From the NCBI GenBank assembly GCA_910574965.1, contig CAJTDB010000003.1, positions 186,001 through 250,000 on the forward strand: a stretch of 64,000 nucleotides of DNA, given 5' to 3'. Shown here one piece after another: positions 17,428 to 26,312 of the stretch (its first letter is position 1; each line of letters opens with the position of its first letter). The position numbers were made by a program, and so were the translations under genes. This DNA comes from Lachnospiraceae bacterium. GTDB taxonomy: Bacteria > Bacillota > Clostridia > Lachnospirales > Lachnospiraceae. The notes below the pieces were generated by a model, which had not been told where the DNA came from, ran no database searches, and was given only the letters and a program-made list of their open reading frames with translations.

Positions 17428-18556
17428 CGTATGCCACTCCCAAAAATTCTTCCAGACAGATTCCCTGCTCCGTCATAAGCTTTGCCGCCGGAATCCCTAC
17501 ATAACGCAGATGCCACGGCTCCGAGATGATTCCGGTAACTTTTGATTTACCGGATGGATAGCGGATCACATAGCCATATTCCCACGCATGTTCCTCCACC
17601 CATTTGTATTCCTTTGTATTGCGGATCCCCTCGTCCAGCACCCGATAGTTTCTGGTCAGAAAATCTACCGTCAGTCCTAACTGATGCTCGCTGGTCCCCG
17701 GCACAGCCACAACCTTTCCCGCTTCCTCCACGGCCTTTGCATGTACATAGCCCGCAGACTCCAGTCTTCGGATCTTGTTCTTAAAAAGACTCACCTGTTT
17801 CGTATACGTACGGTAGGAAGATGTGATATTGATATACATCCCGTCTTTCTTTGCGTCTGCCACCATCCGGGTAATGGCATCTGCCGAACGCTGCTCCAGC
17901 TCATGGCCGTTCCCGACACTCACCAGGTCCAGCTCCAGCTCTCCTCTTAAAATATATTCTTTGTTCAACAGGCTTAAATATCCGTTCATGATGGCGTCCT
18001 GCACATTTTCATCCAGAGAGTCTTCAATATCTTTCTTTATCTGCTCCGTCAGCACGCTTTCCCTGCGCCGGCTGCTCCTGCCGGACGTTCCCTGGGTCTC
18101 TGCCGGTTTTGTTCCGGTTCCCGCTGCTTCTCCTTGCTGTGAATCCGGATTCGCTTCCGGTGCCCCTCCGGCTGCTTGGGCTGCTGCCGCTGCCTGGGCT
18201 TCTGCCGCTGCCTGCGCCGCTGCTGCTTCCGCCGCCTGGGCCGCCGCCGCTTCGGCTGCCGCCTGGGCTTCCGCCGCTGCCTGCGCTGCCGCCGCTTCTG
18301 CCGCCGCCTGGGCTTCCGCCGCTGCCTGCGCTGCCGCCGCTTCGGCTGCCGCCTGGGCTTCCGCCGCTGCCTGCGCCGCCGCTGCTTCCGCCGCCGCCTG
18401 GGCCTCCGCCGCTGCCTGCGCCGCTGCTGCTTCGGCTGCCGCCTGGGCATCGACCGCCGCCGGATCGGCTGCCAGTGTGCATAATCCATGAGTCCAAAAT
18501 AGTAACGACGCTCCCAGCAGCAGCGCCGCGCATGTCTTCTTTTTGTATCTCCTCAT
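17372..18556 (-). CDS. VanY-type D-alanyl-D-alanine carboxypeptidase with Ala/Gln repeat region
   Basis: 394 aa secreted cell-wall enzyme. A signal peptide (RRYKKKTCAALLLGASLLFW, then a GLCTLAADP cleavage region) is followed by about 100 aa of Ala/Gln/Glu repeat and a Ser/Thr/Pro-rich linker. The C-terminal M15B peptidase domain has SSYRTYTKQ, SEHQLGLTVDF (zinc His and Asp) and EPWHLRYVG (catalytic Glu and zinc His). It trims the terminal D-Ala of peptidoglycan stems. The start at 18556 is chosen because GAGGAG lies just upstream and the signal peptide begins there; the frame extends further upstream without a good ribosome site. Confidence 0.85.
   Translation of the reverse strand: MRRYKKKTCAALLLGASLLFWTHGLCTLAADPAAVDAQAAAEAAAAQAAAEAQAAAEAAAAQAAAEAQAAAEAAAAQAAAEAQAAAEAAAAQAAAEAQAAAEAAAAQAAEAAAAQAAAEAQAAAAAQAAGGAPEANPDSQQGEAAGTGTKPAETQGTSGRSSRRRESVLTEQIKKDIEDSLDENVQDAIMNGYLSLLNKEYILRGELELDLVSVGNGHELEQRSADAITRMVADAKKDGMYINITSSYRTYTKQVSLFKNKIRRLESAGYVHAKAVEEAGKVVAVPGTSEHQLGLTVDFLTRNYRVLDEGIRNTKEYKWVEEHAWEYGYVIRYPSGKSKVTGIISEPWHLRYVGIPAAKLMTEQGICLEEFLGVAYDEQRDGISYGAGWVNTGR
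18175..18465. repeat. In-frame 45-bp tandem repeat in the VanY-type gene
   Basis: About six units of 45 bp encode AQAAAEAAAAQAAAE, with one irregular unit near the C-terminal side. The high-GC repeat opens spurious frames on both strands. It probably forms an extended or coiled-coil spacer that places the peptidase away from the membrane. Confidence 0.8.
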
Positions 18557-18727
18557 TCTTCTCCTCTGCTCTTCGTACTTTAAGTCATATCTTACTTGCA
18601 AAATAGATGAGAGCGCAGCAAAATACACTCCGGCATTTATCATATCACATCTTCCCGGAAAATGCACCTTCCAAAACTATATTTTAAAAATTCTTAAGAC
18701 GGAACATATGTTCTTTTTCTCTGCCTG

Positions 18728-19369
18728 TCAGCAGCAGATTATGCCGCCCCTTCCTCCCAAGCAGCAAAGACTGCACAGATTATACATGAGACAGACTTTA
18801 CAGCACATATCATTGCCGACCATTGTCATATTCCCATAAGGAGTACTCATCTGGTCATACCAGCTTCCCCCTCCCTGAAGCTGCCGAAGCAGCATCTCAT
18901 ATTCCATCCGGCCCGGTTCCAGTTCCACAGCACGTTTTGCATGTTCAAGTGCAGTCACGTTGTTTCCCATCCGACTGTTGGCTACGGCACTCAGATAATA
19001 CCACCCGGCATCTTTGCGGCTTATCTCCGACAGCACATGCAGTGCCTCCTGATATTTTCCCGCCCGGATATAGTTCAGGGCTGCATTCAGATATCTGGTG
19101 TCGTCATCCTGTCCGCTTTGCTGCTGGTATCCGCCAAAGCCTCCAAAGCCTTCTGCTCCTCCATAGCCTCCTCCTGCATCCTTTTCCTTCATGATCTGGT
19201 CGTAAGCCGCCTGAATCTGTTTAAAGCGCTCCTCTGCCCAGGCCGCATTGGGGTTGTTCACATTGGCATCCGGATGATATTTCCGGCTGAGCGCCCGGTA
19301 TGCTTTCTTGATCTCTTCATCTGAAGCTCCCCGCGAAAGCCCCAGCACCTCATATGGATCTGTCATCAT
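18728..19369 (-). CDS. J-domain (DnaJ-like) protein with Cys-rich tail
   Basis: 213 aa. The N-terminal J domain has [21 protein letters not shown] and the HPD tripeptide in YHPDAN. A Gly-rich linker follows, then a TPR-like pair of helices ([41 protein letters not shown]). The C-terminus has many cysteines ([17 protein letters not shown]). It lacks the DnaJ zinc-finger and substrate domains, so it is a specialised co-chaperone. The start overlaps the DUF5685 stop by 4 bp (ATGA); a longer frame to 19423 is less likely. Confidence 0.8.
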   Translation of the reverse strand: MMTDPYEVLGLSRGASDEEIKKAYRALSRKYHPDANVNNPNAAWAEERFKQIQAAYDQIMKEKDAGGGYGGAEGFGGFGGYQQQSGQDDDTRYLNAALNYIRAGKYQEALHVLSEISRKDAGWYYLSAVANSRMGNNVTALEHAKRAVELEPGRMEYEMLLRQLQGGGSWYDQMSTPYGNMTMVGNDMCCKVCLMYNLCSLCCLGGRGGIICC

Positions 19370-20205
19370 GACTGTTCTTCTGTTTCCTTTCTTTTCTGCC
19401 GGATCTGGCTCCAGCGCGTCCACACACCCGCATACAGAATATTGCGCAGAATCTCTGCATCTTCCAAGATCGGGAGCTTTTCAAATGCTCTCCCGGTCTC
19501 TGCCATCATCATTTTCAAGATCATCTGGGTATCCTCTTCAAAAGTTTCCTTTTTATACAGCTTCGCAAACGGGTTATAACGTCCCGATTTCTGATCTTCT
19601 TCCACATCTTCGTAAGCATCCATCAGATAAATGAACTTTCCGAAGAAAAATCCCATCTTTCGAAGCGTCTGCTCCCATTCATCTTCCCGATATGCAAACC
19701 ACTCCGCCATAACCGCTCCGAACAGCCCAGCCGTCCGGTCGATCTCATATATCTTTTCCTTTTCCGCCTGCCAAAGCTCTAAGAGCAGACGGCCAGTCTT
19801 TGCTATTTTTCTGCCGTACAGCCCTCTCAGCTTCTGCATATGCCTTTTCAGAAGACCTGCATACAGAAGTCCTGACAGCTTATGTTCATCCTGCCAGTCA
19901 TCCAGGCATTTGTAGTAAGTCAATATCATATTCACATCCGCCGCATAATCATAATACCTGTTTGACCGGTAAAAAGATCTGCGGAAAGGATGTGCCAGGC
20001 ACCGCCTGCATCCGGTCTTTGTCTCCGGCTCATAAAGCCCCGTCAAAAGAAGCGCCAGAAAAGTCATATCAAAGCTCAAAGCCAACTGCCCTAACCTGCC
20101 GTAACGTCTCCTAAGACTCCGGCACAAACCGCAGTATCCCGCCTGATAGGCTTCATATTCCCGCACTTTAAGCTCCGGCTTGTGAATGACAATATATCCG
20201 AACAT
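19366..20205 (-). CDS. DUF5685 family protein
   Basis: 279 aa. It begins [20 protein letters not shown] and carries the cysteine pairs YCGLCRSL and GCRRCLAH, then helical segments with [11 protein letters not shown] and [25 protein letters not shown]. The D-D-x-x-D-like acidic patches in helices recall the prenyl-synthase fold, but this is only a visual impression. I know the family name from Lachnospiraceae genomes; no function is established. It is co-transcribed with the J-domain gene and with the zinc-ribbon gene 4 bp upstream. Confidence 0.72.
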   Translation of the reverse strand: MFGYIVIHKPELKVREYEAYQAGYCGLCRSLRRRYGRLGQLALSFDMTFLALLLTGLYEPETKTGCRRCLAHPFRRSFYRSNRYYDYAADVNMILTYYKCLDDWQDEHKLSGLLYAGLLKRHMQKLRGLYGRKIAKTGRLLLELWQAEKEKIYEIDRTAGLFGAVMAEWFAYREDEWEQTLRKMGFFFGKFIYLMDAYEDVEEDQKSGRYNPFAKLYKKETFEEDTQMILKMMMAETGRAFEKLPILEDAEILRNILYAGVWTRWSQIRQKRKETEEQS

Positions 20206-20208
20206 CTT

Positions 20209-20604
20209 CTAGCTCCTCTTCTGAAATTCATGCATACATTTCGGGCAGCGGACCATGATCTTCCCCTTTCCTTTTGGAATCCGGATCTTCTGCCTGCACT
20301 TCGGGCACACATAGATGTGATGATACTTTCGTTCGTCTGCCAGCCGTCTCTGCTGGTCCAGCCAGTACCGAAACTTCGCCGTACGGCTTAAATAGTATTC
20401 ATTTTCTCTGCTGCGAGCTGCATAATTTCTGGAAAAAATACGAAAATATACATAAAAAAGCAAAAACCATGTGGCGGCACTGACCAGATTACTTTTTAAG
20501 AAGACGTTGAGCACGATACAAACCAGCACCGCCCCCAATAAAAAACGTGAGAAGGCATCCTGTCCGTACCTTCCCTGCATAAAACGATAAATTCTTTCTC
20601 TCAT
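20209..20604 (-). CDS. Small membrane protein with C-terminal zinc ribbon
   Basis: 131 aa. One or two transmembrane helices near residues 19-58 (FLLGAVLVCIVLNVFL, AATWFLLFYVYFRIF) are followed by a C-terminal zinc ribbon CPKCRQK then CPKCMHEF. The start MRERIYRFMQGRYGQDAFSRF is preferred; a longer frame to 20676 lacks a ribosome site. It is the first gene of the trio with DUF5685 and the J-domain protein. The function is unknown. Confidence 0.7.
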   Translation of the reverse strand: MRERIYRFMQGRYGQDAFSRFLLGAVLVCIVLNVFLKSNLVSAATWFLLFYVYFRIFSRNYAARSRENEYYLSRTAKFRYWLDQQRRLADERKYHHIYVCPKCRQKIRIPKGKGKIMVRCPKCMHEFQKRS

Positions 20605-20724
20605 GACTGCATTCTGCTCCTTTATTTTTTTCTGATCTCTATTGTCCTTGTCCTGTGTAAACCCATTGTAAACCACAAATGTGTATATATCATGAAATTT
20701 TTATAAAGTATTTATAGTATCAAA

Positions 20725-20759
20725 GGTCCGGAAGCGCCGCACTTCGGCGCCTCCGGACC
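20725..20759 (-). terminator. Hairpin, likely terminator after the 162-aa membrane gene
   Basis: GGTCCGG and CCGGACC arms with an inner GCGCCG/CGGCGC stem; on the minus strand it is followed by TTTGATA. It lies 28 bp downstream of the gene at 20787. Confidence 0.55.
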
Positions 20760-20786
20760 CTGTCTAAAGCATACGGTTTCTATTTT

Positions 20787-21275
20787 CTATGCTTTCAGCA
20801 TCCGATATCTCTTCTCTAAGATCTCTTCCAACTCACTCCCAGGCTCAAAGCAGATCACATGGTCTACTTTTTCTGTACTGACCTTCATGACACAGCATGT
20901 ACGTCCTTCCGCCTGAGAGGAAAAATCTCTTGTGATCTTTCCCAGACGAACGGCCTCTTCTTTCCTGCCCAGATAATACCCGGCCACATTTTTTATCTCA
21001 CACTGAAATTTCTTTTTCCTGCGGCTCTTCCGGTAAACAGCCGAGATCTCCAAAGTCCCGTCCAAATAGATTGTCTCGTATTCCATGTCACTGCTTAAAT
21101 ACGCCAAATAACAGCCCGCCGCCCCGGCCACGGTCAGCACAAGGAACGCCCAGTACACCATCAGCGCCAGCACCAGCGATACGGCGGTTGCACCGATCAC
21201 TGCGATCTGTTTTGCTCTCATTTTCCCTGTCTGCCGAACTGTTACTGCATATTCACTGTAACTATACTCATTCAT
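20787..21275 (-). CDS. Two-helix membrane protein of unknown function (possibly DUF6106)
   Basis: 162 aa. Two adjacent hydrophobic segments near residues 23-60 form a hairpin, followed by a soluble domain with EYETIYLDGTLEISAVYRKSRRKKKF, CEIKNVAGYYLG and a C-terminal EEILEKRYRMLKA. It resembles a membrane-anchored PH-like domain by its beta-strand pattern. The DUF number is from memory. The start at 21275 is supported by AGGAG 8 bases upstream. Confidence 0.62.
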   Translation of the reverse strand: MNEYSYSEYAVTVRQTGKMRAKQIAVIGATAVSLVLALMVYWAFLVLTVAGAAGCYLAYLSSDMEYETIYLDGTLEISAVYRKSRRKKKFQCEIKNVAGYYLGRKEEAVRLGKITRDFSSQAEGRTCCVMKVSTEKVDHVICFEPGSELEEILEKRYRMLKA

Positions 21276-21386
21276 TCTGTCAACTCCTGTTCCATTCTCC
21301 TTGTTTCTGCTTCTTGTTTTTATCAAGCAGATCAACACTTAACTCACAGCGGCTTGTCCGGTTCAGTAAAAATGAAAATAAGCCCG

Positions 21387-23030
21387 TTACTCTTCTTCTT
21401 CATCCTCCGGCGCCTCTGCCAAAAGCGCATATGCAATATTCGTTGCATGATCCGCCACCCGTTCAAACCCGGACATCACATCGGAAAATACCATGCCCGA
21501 AGCAGCCGAACATTCGTTCTTCGTCAGGCGCTCCACATGATTTTTCTGGAACTGCCGCTCCATCAGATCGATTTCATTTTCCAGATCCATAATATCCTGC
21601 AAATGGACTTTTGTGCTGTGGGCGAACATATCAATGGAATATTCCAGAATCTTGTTGACCTTGGCACTCATTTCCCTTAATTCCTGCAGGCTGTCTTCAC
21701 TGAAGGAAATATTTTCCGTAATCCGGCTTTTGGCAGAATCCGCCAGATTTTCTGCATGATCCCCAATCCGTTCAATATCGTTGACCACATGGAACAAAGC
21801 GCCGATGCTTTTGCTGTCATCAATGGGCAGAGTCATCTGTCCGATCTTGACCAGATAGTCCGTAATGGCGTGGTTCATAAAGTTGATCTGCTTTTCCGTA
21901 GCATAGACTTTCTCGATCTTCCCTTCGTCCAGATCGATCAGCGCTTCCAGACCCCGGTTCAGATTCTCATAGGCAAGCGCCCCCATATGTTCTAACTCCC
22001 GGACTGCTTCGATGACTGCCGTTGTAGGTGAGAACATGGATGTCTTTCCTATGTAGAAAAGTTGGAACCTGGTACCGGTGTCCTGTTCCTCCCCCGGTAC
22101 TGCCAGATAGGTCAGCTTTACAATCCCCCTTGTAAAGGGAAGCAGAATCAGCACCTGACAGATCTTAAACAGTGTATGGGCATTTGCTACACAGCGTCCC
22201 GGATCGGAACCGGATATTTTCATAATCACTGCAAGCACCAGATCACCGGCTGCCATCAGCACCAGATAGATAATGATTGTGCCTATGATATTGAAAAAGA
22301 GATGAATCAGTGCCGCTCTTTTCGCATCCTTCTTGCCGCTTAAGGAAGCCAACAGTGCAGACATGCAGGCTCCGATATTACATCCCAGAATAATGTAAAA
22401 GCAGATGGGAAGTTCAATCAGTCCCTGCTGTGCCATCAGGAGCAAAATACTGACGGTCACAGAAGAACTCTGGATAATGGCCGTAATCACGGTACCTACG
22501 ATGGTTCCCAGAATCGGATTCGTCAGTCCCCCCAGAAGCTCTGCAATCTGCGGAGAATCCTTCAGGCTTGCCATACTTCCGGACATGACCGAAAGTCCCA
22601 TAAACAGGACACCAAAACCCAGAATCACTTCACCGATCTTCTTCACCCGGTCGTTTTTCACAAACTGCGTCAGAATCACACCGAGAAACAAAAAGACAGG
22701 TGCATAGGCCGACAGGTTAAAGGAAACCAACTGCGAAGTTACGGTCGTACCGATATTGGCACCCATAATGACGCCGGCTGCCTGATACAGATTCATCATG
22801 CCTGCATTGACAAAACTGACCGCCATGACCGTCGTAGCGCTGGAAGACTGGATCACCGCACAGAACAAAATTCCCACCAAAGTTCCCATAATCTGGTTGG
22901 TCGTAACTGCCTCTAAGATGCTGCGCATCTTGGCTCCTGCCGCCTTCTCCAGTCCGTCACTCATCTGCTTCATCCCCAGCAGAAAAAGTCCCAGACCGCC
23001 CATCAGTGACACTATTACACTAATTTCCAT
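21387..23030 (-). CDS. Na/Pi cotransporter family protein with PhoU-like C-terminus
   Basis: 547 aa membrane protein of the NptA/PF02690 family. Two inverted repeats each carry the QSSS motif (AVIQSSSATTV, AIIQSSSVTVS) that binds phosphate and sodium. About 200 C-terminal residues form a PhoU-like helical bundle (VVNDIERIGDHAENLADSAK, GFERVADHATNIAYALL). Sodium-driven phosphate uptake is the known activity of the family. GAGGT lies about 10 bases before the start at 23030. It is monocistronic. Confidence 0.88.
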   Translation of the reverse strand: MEISVIVSLMGGLGLFLLGMKQMSDGLEKAAGAKMRSILEAVTTNQIMGTLVGILFCAVIQSSSATTVMAVSFVNAGMMNLYQAAGVIMGANIGTTVTSQLVSFNLSAYAPVFLFLGVILTQFVKNDRVKKIGEVILGFGVLFMGLSVMSGSMASLKDSPQIAELLGGLTNPILGTIVGTVITAIIQSSSVTVSILLLMAQQGLIELPICFYIILGCNIGACMSALLASLSGKKDAKRAALIHLFFNIIGTIIIYLVLMAAGDLVLAVIMKISGSDPGRCVANAHTLFKICQVLILLPFTRGIVKLTYLAVPGEEQDTGTRFQLFYIGKTSMFSPTTAVIEAVRELEHMGALAYENLNRGLEALIDLDEGKIEKVYATEKQINFMNHAITDYLVKIGQMTLPIDDSKSIGALFHVVNDIERIGDHAENLADSAKSRITENISFSEDSLQELREMSAKVNKILEYSIDMFAHSTKVHLQDIMDLENEIDLMERQFQKNHVERLTKNECSAASGMVFSDVMSGFERVADHATNIAYALLAEAPEDEEEE

Positions 23031-23076
23031 AATCACTTTACCTCTTATGTATCTTATCCTTAGGTACACAATATAA

Positions 23077-23101
23077 AAGCGTATGTACCTTACATACGCT
23101 T
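23077..23101 (-). terminator. Terminator of the rimP-ribF operon
   Basis: Perfect 11-bp inverted repeat AAGCGTATGTA/TACATACGCTT with a 3-base loop, followed on the minus strand by TTATATT. It lies 44 bp after the ribF stop. Confidence 0.8.
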
Positions 23102-23144
23102 AATTCTACTTTACTCCAATTTCATATATTTTACAAGATTTTCT

Positions 23145-24071
23145 TTAGCGTTTTACACAAATTTTACTTTTTCCCCAGTGGACATCCGACAAAATACGCG
23201 CCTTTAATTCATCTAAAGACTTAAACTTCTGTTCCGGCCTCTCATATTCCAAAAATTCCACAATCAGATGCCTTCCATAGAGATCCCCGTCAAAATCAAA
23301 GAGAAAAGTCTCCACTCCTTTTCTCGTCTCTCCCCCCACCGTGGGCTTGTAGCCAATGTTCGTGATCCCGTAACGCTCCTCGTCGTCCAGTATGGTCCTG
23401 GTCAGATACACGCCGTTTGGCGGCAGCAGCTTCTCCTCCGGGGGCAGAAGGTTTGTGGTCGGAAGCCCAAGAGTCCTGCCGATTTGTCTTCCGTGAAGCA
23501 CTTCTCCGCTGACAAAATACCGGTATCCCAAAAGCTCATTGACTAACGGAATATTTCCTTCATGCAGCGCTTCCCGAACATATGTGCTGCTGATATCTCT
23601 TCCGTGGCTTTTTTCTTTCCGAATCACTTCCACCTGAAACCCGTACACGGCCCCCAGCCGCTTCAGCGTCTCCGTATTCCCTCTGCGCTCAAAGCCGAAC
23701 CGAAAATCCTCTCCAACCGCCACAAAAGCCGCACAAAGCTGTCCTGCCAGCACGTCTCTTACAAATGCCTCCGATCCCATATGAGACAGCTCTGGCACAA
23801 AGGGGCATTCCAGCAGATGTTCAATGCCTGCACGTTCGAGAAGAAGACGGCGCTCTTCATTGGTCATGATATTCTGCCCGGACAGTCCGGACAGCATCCT
23901 GGTAGGATTTTTCTCAAATGTGAAGATCAAAGGTGCCAGCCCCTGCCGTTTTCCTAAGACCACGCGTCTGATCAGTTTCTGATGCCCCCGATGAAGTCCG
24001 TCAAATTTTCCAAGGCTTACCGCCGTCCGGCCTTCTATACGAAAGTCCGTCGTTCCTGTCACATAATTCAT
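23145..24071 (-). CDS. ribF: Bifunctional riboflavin kinase/FAD synthetase
   Basis: 308 aa. The N-terminal FMN adenylyltransferase domain has GKFDGLHRGHQKLI and the later ISSTYVREAL; the C-terminal riboflavin kinase has GRQIGRTLGLPTTNL and GVYLTRT. It makes FMN and then FAD. It overlaps truB by 4 bp and is the last gene of the translation operon. Confidence 0.95.
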   Translation of the reverse strand: MNYVTGTTDFRIEGRTAVSLGKFDGLHRGHQKLIRRVVLGKRQGLAPLIFTFEKNPTRMLSGLSGQNIMTNEERRLLLERAGIEHLLECPFVPELSHMGSEAFVRDVLAGQLCAAFVAVGEDFRFGFERRGNTETLKRLGAVYGFQVEVIRKEKSHGRDISSTYVREALHEGNIPLVNELLGYRYFVSGEVLHGRQIGRTLGLPTTNLLPPEEKLLPPNGVYLTRTILDDEERYGITNIGYKPTVGGETRKGVETFLFDFDGDLYGRHLIVEFLEYERPEQKFKSLDELKARILSDVHWGKSKICVKR

Positions 24072-24985
24072 GTTGTTTCTCTCTGCTTTTCATAAAACAT
24101 TTTTACCGGACGGTACTGTTTTCTTTCCGGATCGTATCCGTAAATTCCGATAAAACATCCCTGATGGTCGTAGACCCGCACCTGTCCGTCTTTTGATTGT
24201 CCTTCTTCTGATTCCAGGTCCGTCCTCCGGAAAGGATTTCCGTTATGCCCAAGCCTGCTGCCTGCTTCCCCCAGCCGAACCAAAGGCATCTTTCCAAATA
24301 CCTGGTCCACAGGAAGAATCACTTCTGAAAGCCTTCCCCCATCCCGCAGCCGCTCCACCTCTGAAAGCCGGAGACTGTTTTCTATCTCAAAAGGCCCGGC
24401 CTTTGTGCGCAGCAGCGTTTCCATGCAGCCGTGGCACGCGAGCGCTTCTCCTATATCATGACAGAGCGTACGGATATAGGTGCCTTTGGAGCAGGAAACC
24501 GACATGCGCACCCTGGGAAGGGAAATTTCAGCAATTTCGATTCCGTGGATCACTACCGGCCTGGCCGTCCGCTCCACCTCCCTGCCCTCTCTGGCCAGAT
24601 CGCAGAGTTTTCTTCCTCCTACCTTCAGAGCGGAATACATGGGCGGGATCTGTTCATAAGGCCCAACAAAGCTCATGACAGCCCGGCGCACTTCCTCCTC
24701 TGTCACATGCACTTCCCCGCGAGCTGTAATCTCTCCGGTCACATCCTGGGTATCCGTACTCTGCCCAAGCAGAAGCACCGCTTCGTAAGCCTTGTCCTTA
24801 TCCGTCAGAAGACTGCAGAGCTTTGTGCCTGTCCCAAGACATACAGGAAGAACGCCCTCCGCTTCCGGATCGAGTGTCCCTGTATGCCCGATCTTCTTCT
24901 GTTTTAAGATCCCGCGCAGCTTTGCTACCACGTCATGGGAAGTAAAACCGCGCTCTTTATAAATATTGATGACTCCGTTTTTCAC
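24068..24985 (-). CDS. truB: tRNA pseudouridine-55 synthase TruB
   Basis: 305 aa. The catalytic Asp is in GHTGTLDPEAEGVLP near residue 39, and KAYEAVLLLG and CSKGTYIRTLCHDIG are conserved. It isomerises U55 in the tRNA T-loop. A C-terminal PUA-like extension carries VRVYDHQGCFIGIY. Overlaps of 4 bp with both neighbours show tight coupling in the operon. Confidence 0.95.
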   Translation of the reverse strand: MKNGVINIYKERGFTSHDVVAKLRGILKQKKIGHTGTLDPEAEGVLPVCLGTGTKLCSLLTDKDKAYEAVLLLGQSTDTQDVTGEITARGEVHVTEEEVRRAVMSFVGPYEQIPPMYSALKVGGRKLCDLAREGREVERTARPVVIHGIEIAEISLPRVRMSVSCSKGTYIRTLCHDIGEALACHGCMETLLRTKAGPFEIENSLRLSEVERLRDGGRLSEVILPVDQVFGKMPLVRLGEAGSRLGHNGNPFRRTDLESEEGQSKDGQVRVYDHQGCFIGIYGYDPERKQYRPVKMFYEKQRETT

Positions 24986-25944
24986 TTCTCTTCCTGCTCC
25001 GTCAACTGATGTTCAATATGTAAAGTCAGGTTATTGACAATGTCATGGAAGGTCCCTTTCATGGTCACTCCTGCTGCACGCACATGCCCCCCGCCTCCAA
25101 AATAAGAGGCCACTTCACTTACATCCACCAGCTCCCTGGAACGAAGAGACACTTTGTATTCCAGGTTATCCGTCTCATAAAGAAAGATCGCCACTTCCAC
25201 GCCTTCTGTCATCTTTAACTGACTGACGATGCCCTCCAGATCCATGGGTTCCACACCGAAGAACACCAGTTCTTTTCTGCGTACGACACTGACAATCCCT
25301 CTGCCGTCCATAATCCTCATGCTCTCCAAAAGAGCTTTTCCAAGAATCTGGTTCTGGCGGTAGGTCTTTTTATAAAAAGTTTCATCCAGAAGCCTTGTAT
25401 GTTCGATTCCTTTTTCCATGAGCATCGCTGCCACGCGCATGGTATCCGGTGACACGGCATTGTACTGAAAGACACCTGTATCATGGGCAATCCCCGTGTA
25501 CAATGCCGACGCCGCTCTTACGGATATCTTTTCCGGTTCCATGCTCCGGCACAAAAGCTCGCAGGTAGAGCTGGCGTCTCCGTCGATCTCATTGATGTCG
25601 GCATATCCGGCATTGCTTACATGATGATCGATGCAGATGGTCTTCTCTGCCCGGTCAAAATATGCACATGCGCCCCCAAGCCGTTCATAAGTCGCACAGT
25701 CCAGCGCTATAAACAGATCGTAGTTTCGTTCCTTATCATCGGTCCGGCGGATCTGGTCATATCCCTCCAGAATCTGGAATTTCTCATCCGACGGCTCCAG
25801 CCAAATATCCGCCTCGATGTGTGGAAAATTATCCTTGATGTAATGCCAAAGTCCGATGCAGGCCCCAACACAGTCGCCGTCGGGCCTTACGTGCCCGGAA
25901 ACAGCGACGGTGCGGATATTCTGCAAATGTTCAATCCACATCAT
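24982..25944 (-). CDS. DHH/DHHA1 phosphoesterase (NrnA-like oligoribonuclease)
   Basis: 320 aa. The DHH domain has SGHVRPDGDCVGACIGL, the ALDCAT Asp, and CIDHHVSNAGYADIN. The C-terminal DHHA1 domain has YFGGGGHVRAAG. In B. subtilis NrnA degrades nano-RNA and pAp. Its place between rbfA and truB is the typical Firmicutes order. Two ATG codons are adjacent at 25944 and 25941; either may be used. Confidence 0.9.
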   Translation of the reverse strand: MMWIEHLQNIRTVAVSGHVRPDGDCVGACIGLWHYIKDNFPHIEADIWLEPSDEKFQILEGYDQIRRTDDKERNYDLFIALDCATYERLGGACAYFDRAEKTICIDHHVSNAGYADINEIDGDASSTCELLCRSMEPEKISVRAASALYTGIAHDTGVFQYNAVSPDTMRVAAMLMEKGIEHTRLLDETFYKKTYRQNQILGKALLESMRIMDGRGIVSVVRRKELVFFGVEPMDLEGIVSQLKMTEGVEVAIFLYETDNLEYKVSLRSRELVDVSEVASYFGGGGHVRAAGVTMKGTFHDIVNNLTLHIEHQLTEQEEK

Positions 25945-26311
25945 GCTCCTCTTCCTCTCTGCTTCCTACTACCTCATCGATCCGCTTCGACATTTTCACC
26001 CCATATTCAATGGACTGATCCAGAATAAAGGTGATCTCCGGTGTATTCCGAAGATTTAATTTTCCGGCCAGTTGGCGGCGGATATAGCCCACCGCGCTTT
26101 CCAGCCCCTCCAGCGTGTGTTTCTGAGCTTCTTCATCGCCCAGTACACTAATATAAGCCTTGCAGGTTTTCAAATCCGGAGCCACATACACCTGAACCAC
26201 CGATGTCAGCGGACTGATGCGCGGATCTTTGATCTCACCCCGGATAATCTCTGACAATACTTTCTGGACCTCCCCGCTTACGCGGGTATTTTTAATACTG
26301 TTTTTTCTCAT
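25931..26311 (-). CDS. rbfA: Ribosome-binding factor A
   Basis: 126 aa KH-like protein that assists 30S maturation at the 16S 5' end. RVSGEVQKVLSEIIRGEIKDPR and LKTCKAYISVLG then TPEITFILDQSIEYG are the family hallmarks. It lies 1 bp after infB and overlaps the DHH gene by 14 bp. Confidence 0.95.
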   Translation of the reverse strand: MRKNSIKNTRVSGEVQKVLSEIIRGEIKDPRISPLTSVVQVYVAPDLKTCKAYISVLGDEEAQKHTLEGLESAVGYIRRQLAGKLNLRNTPEITFILDQSIEYGVKMSKRIDEVVGSREEEEHDVD

Positions 26312-26312
26312 T

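Noticed and set aside
18024-18533. Long Gly/Ser/Arg/Pro-rich open frames on both strands over the carboxypeptidase repeat
   Set aside because: They are by-products of the high-GC 45-bp repeat; the Ala/Gln frame has a signal peptide, an M15 peptidase domain and a ribosome site.
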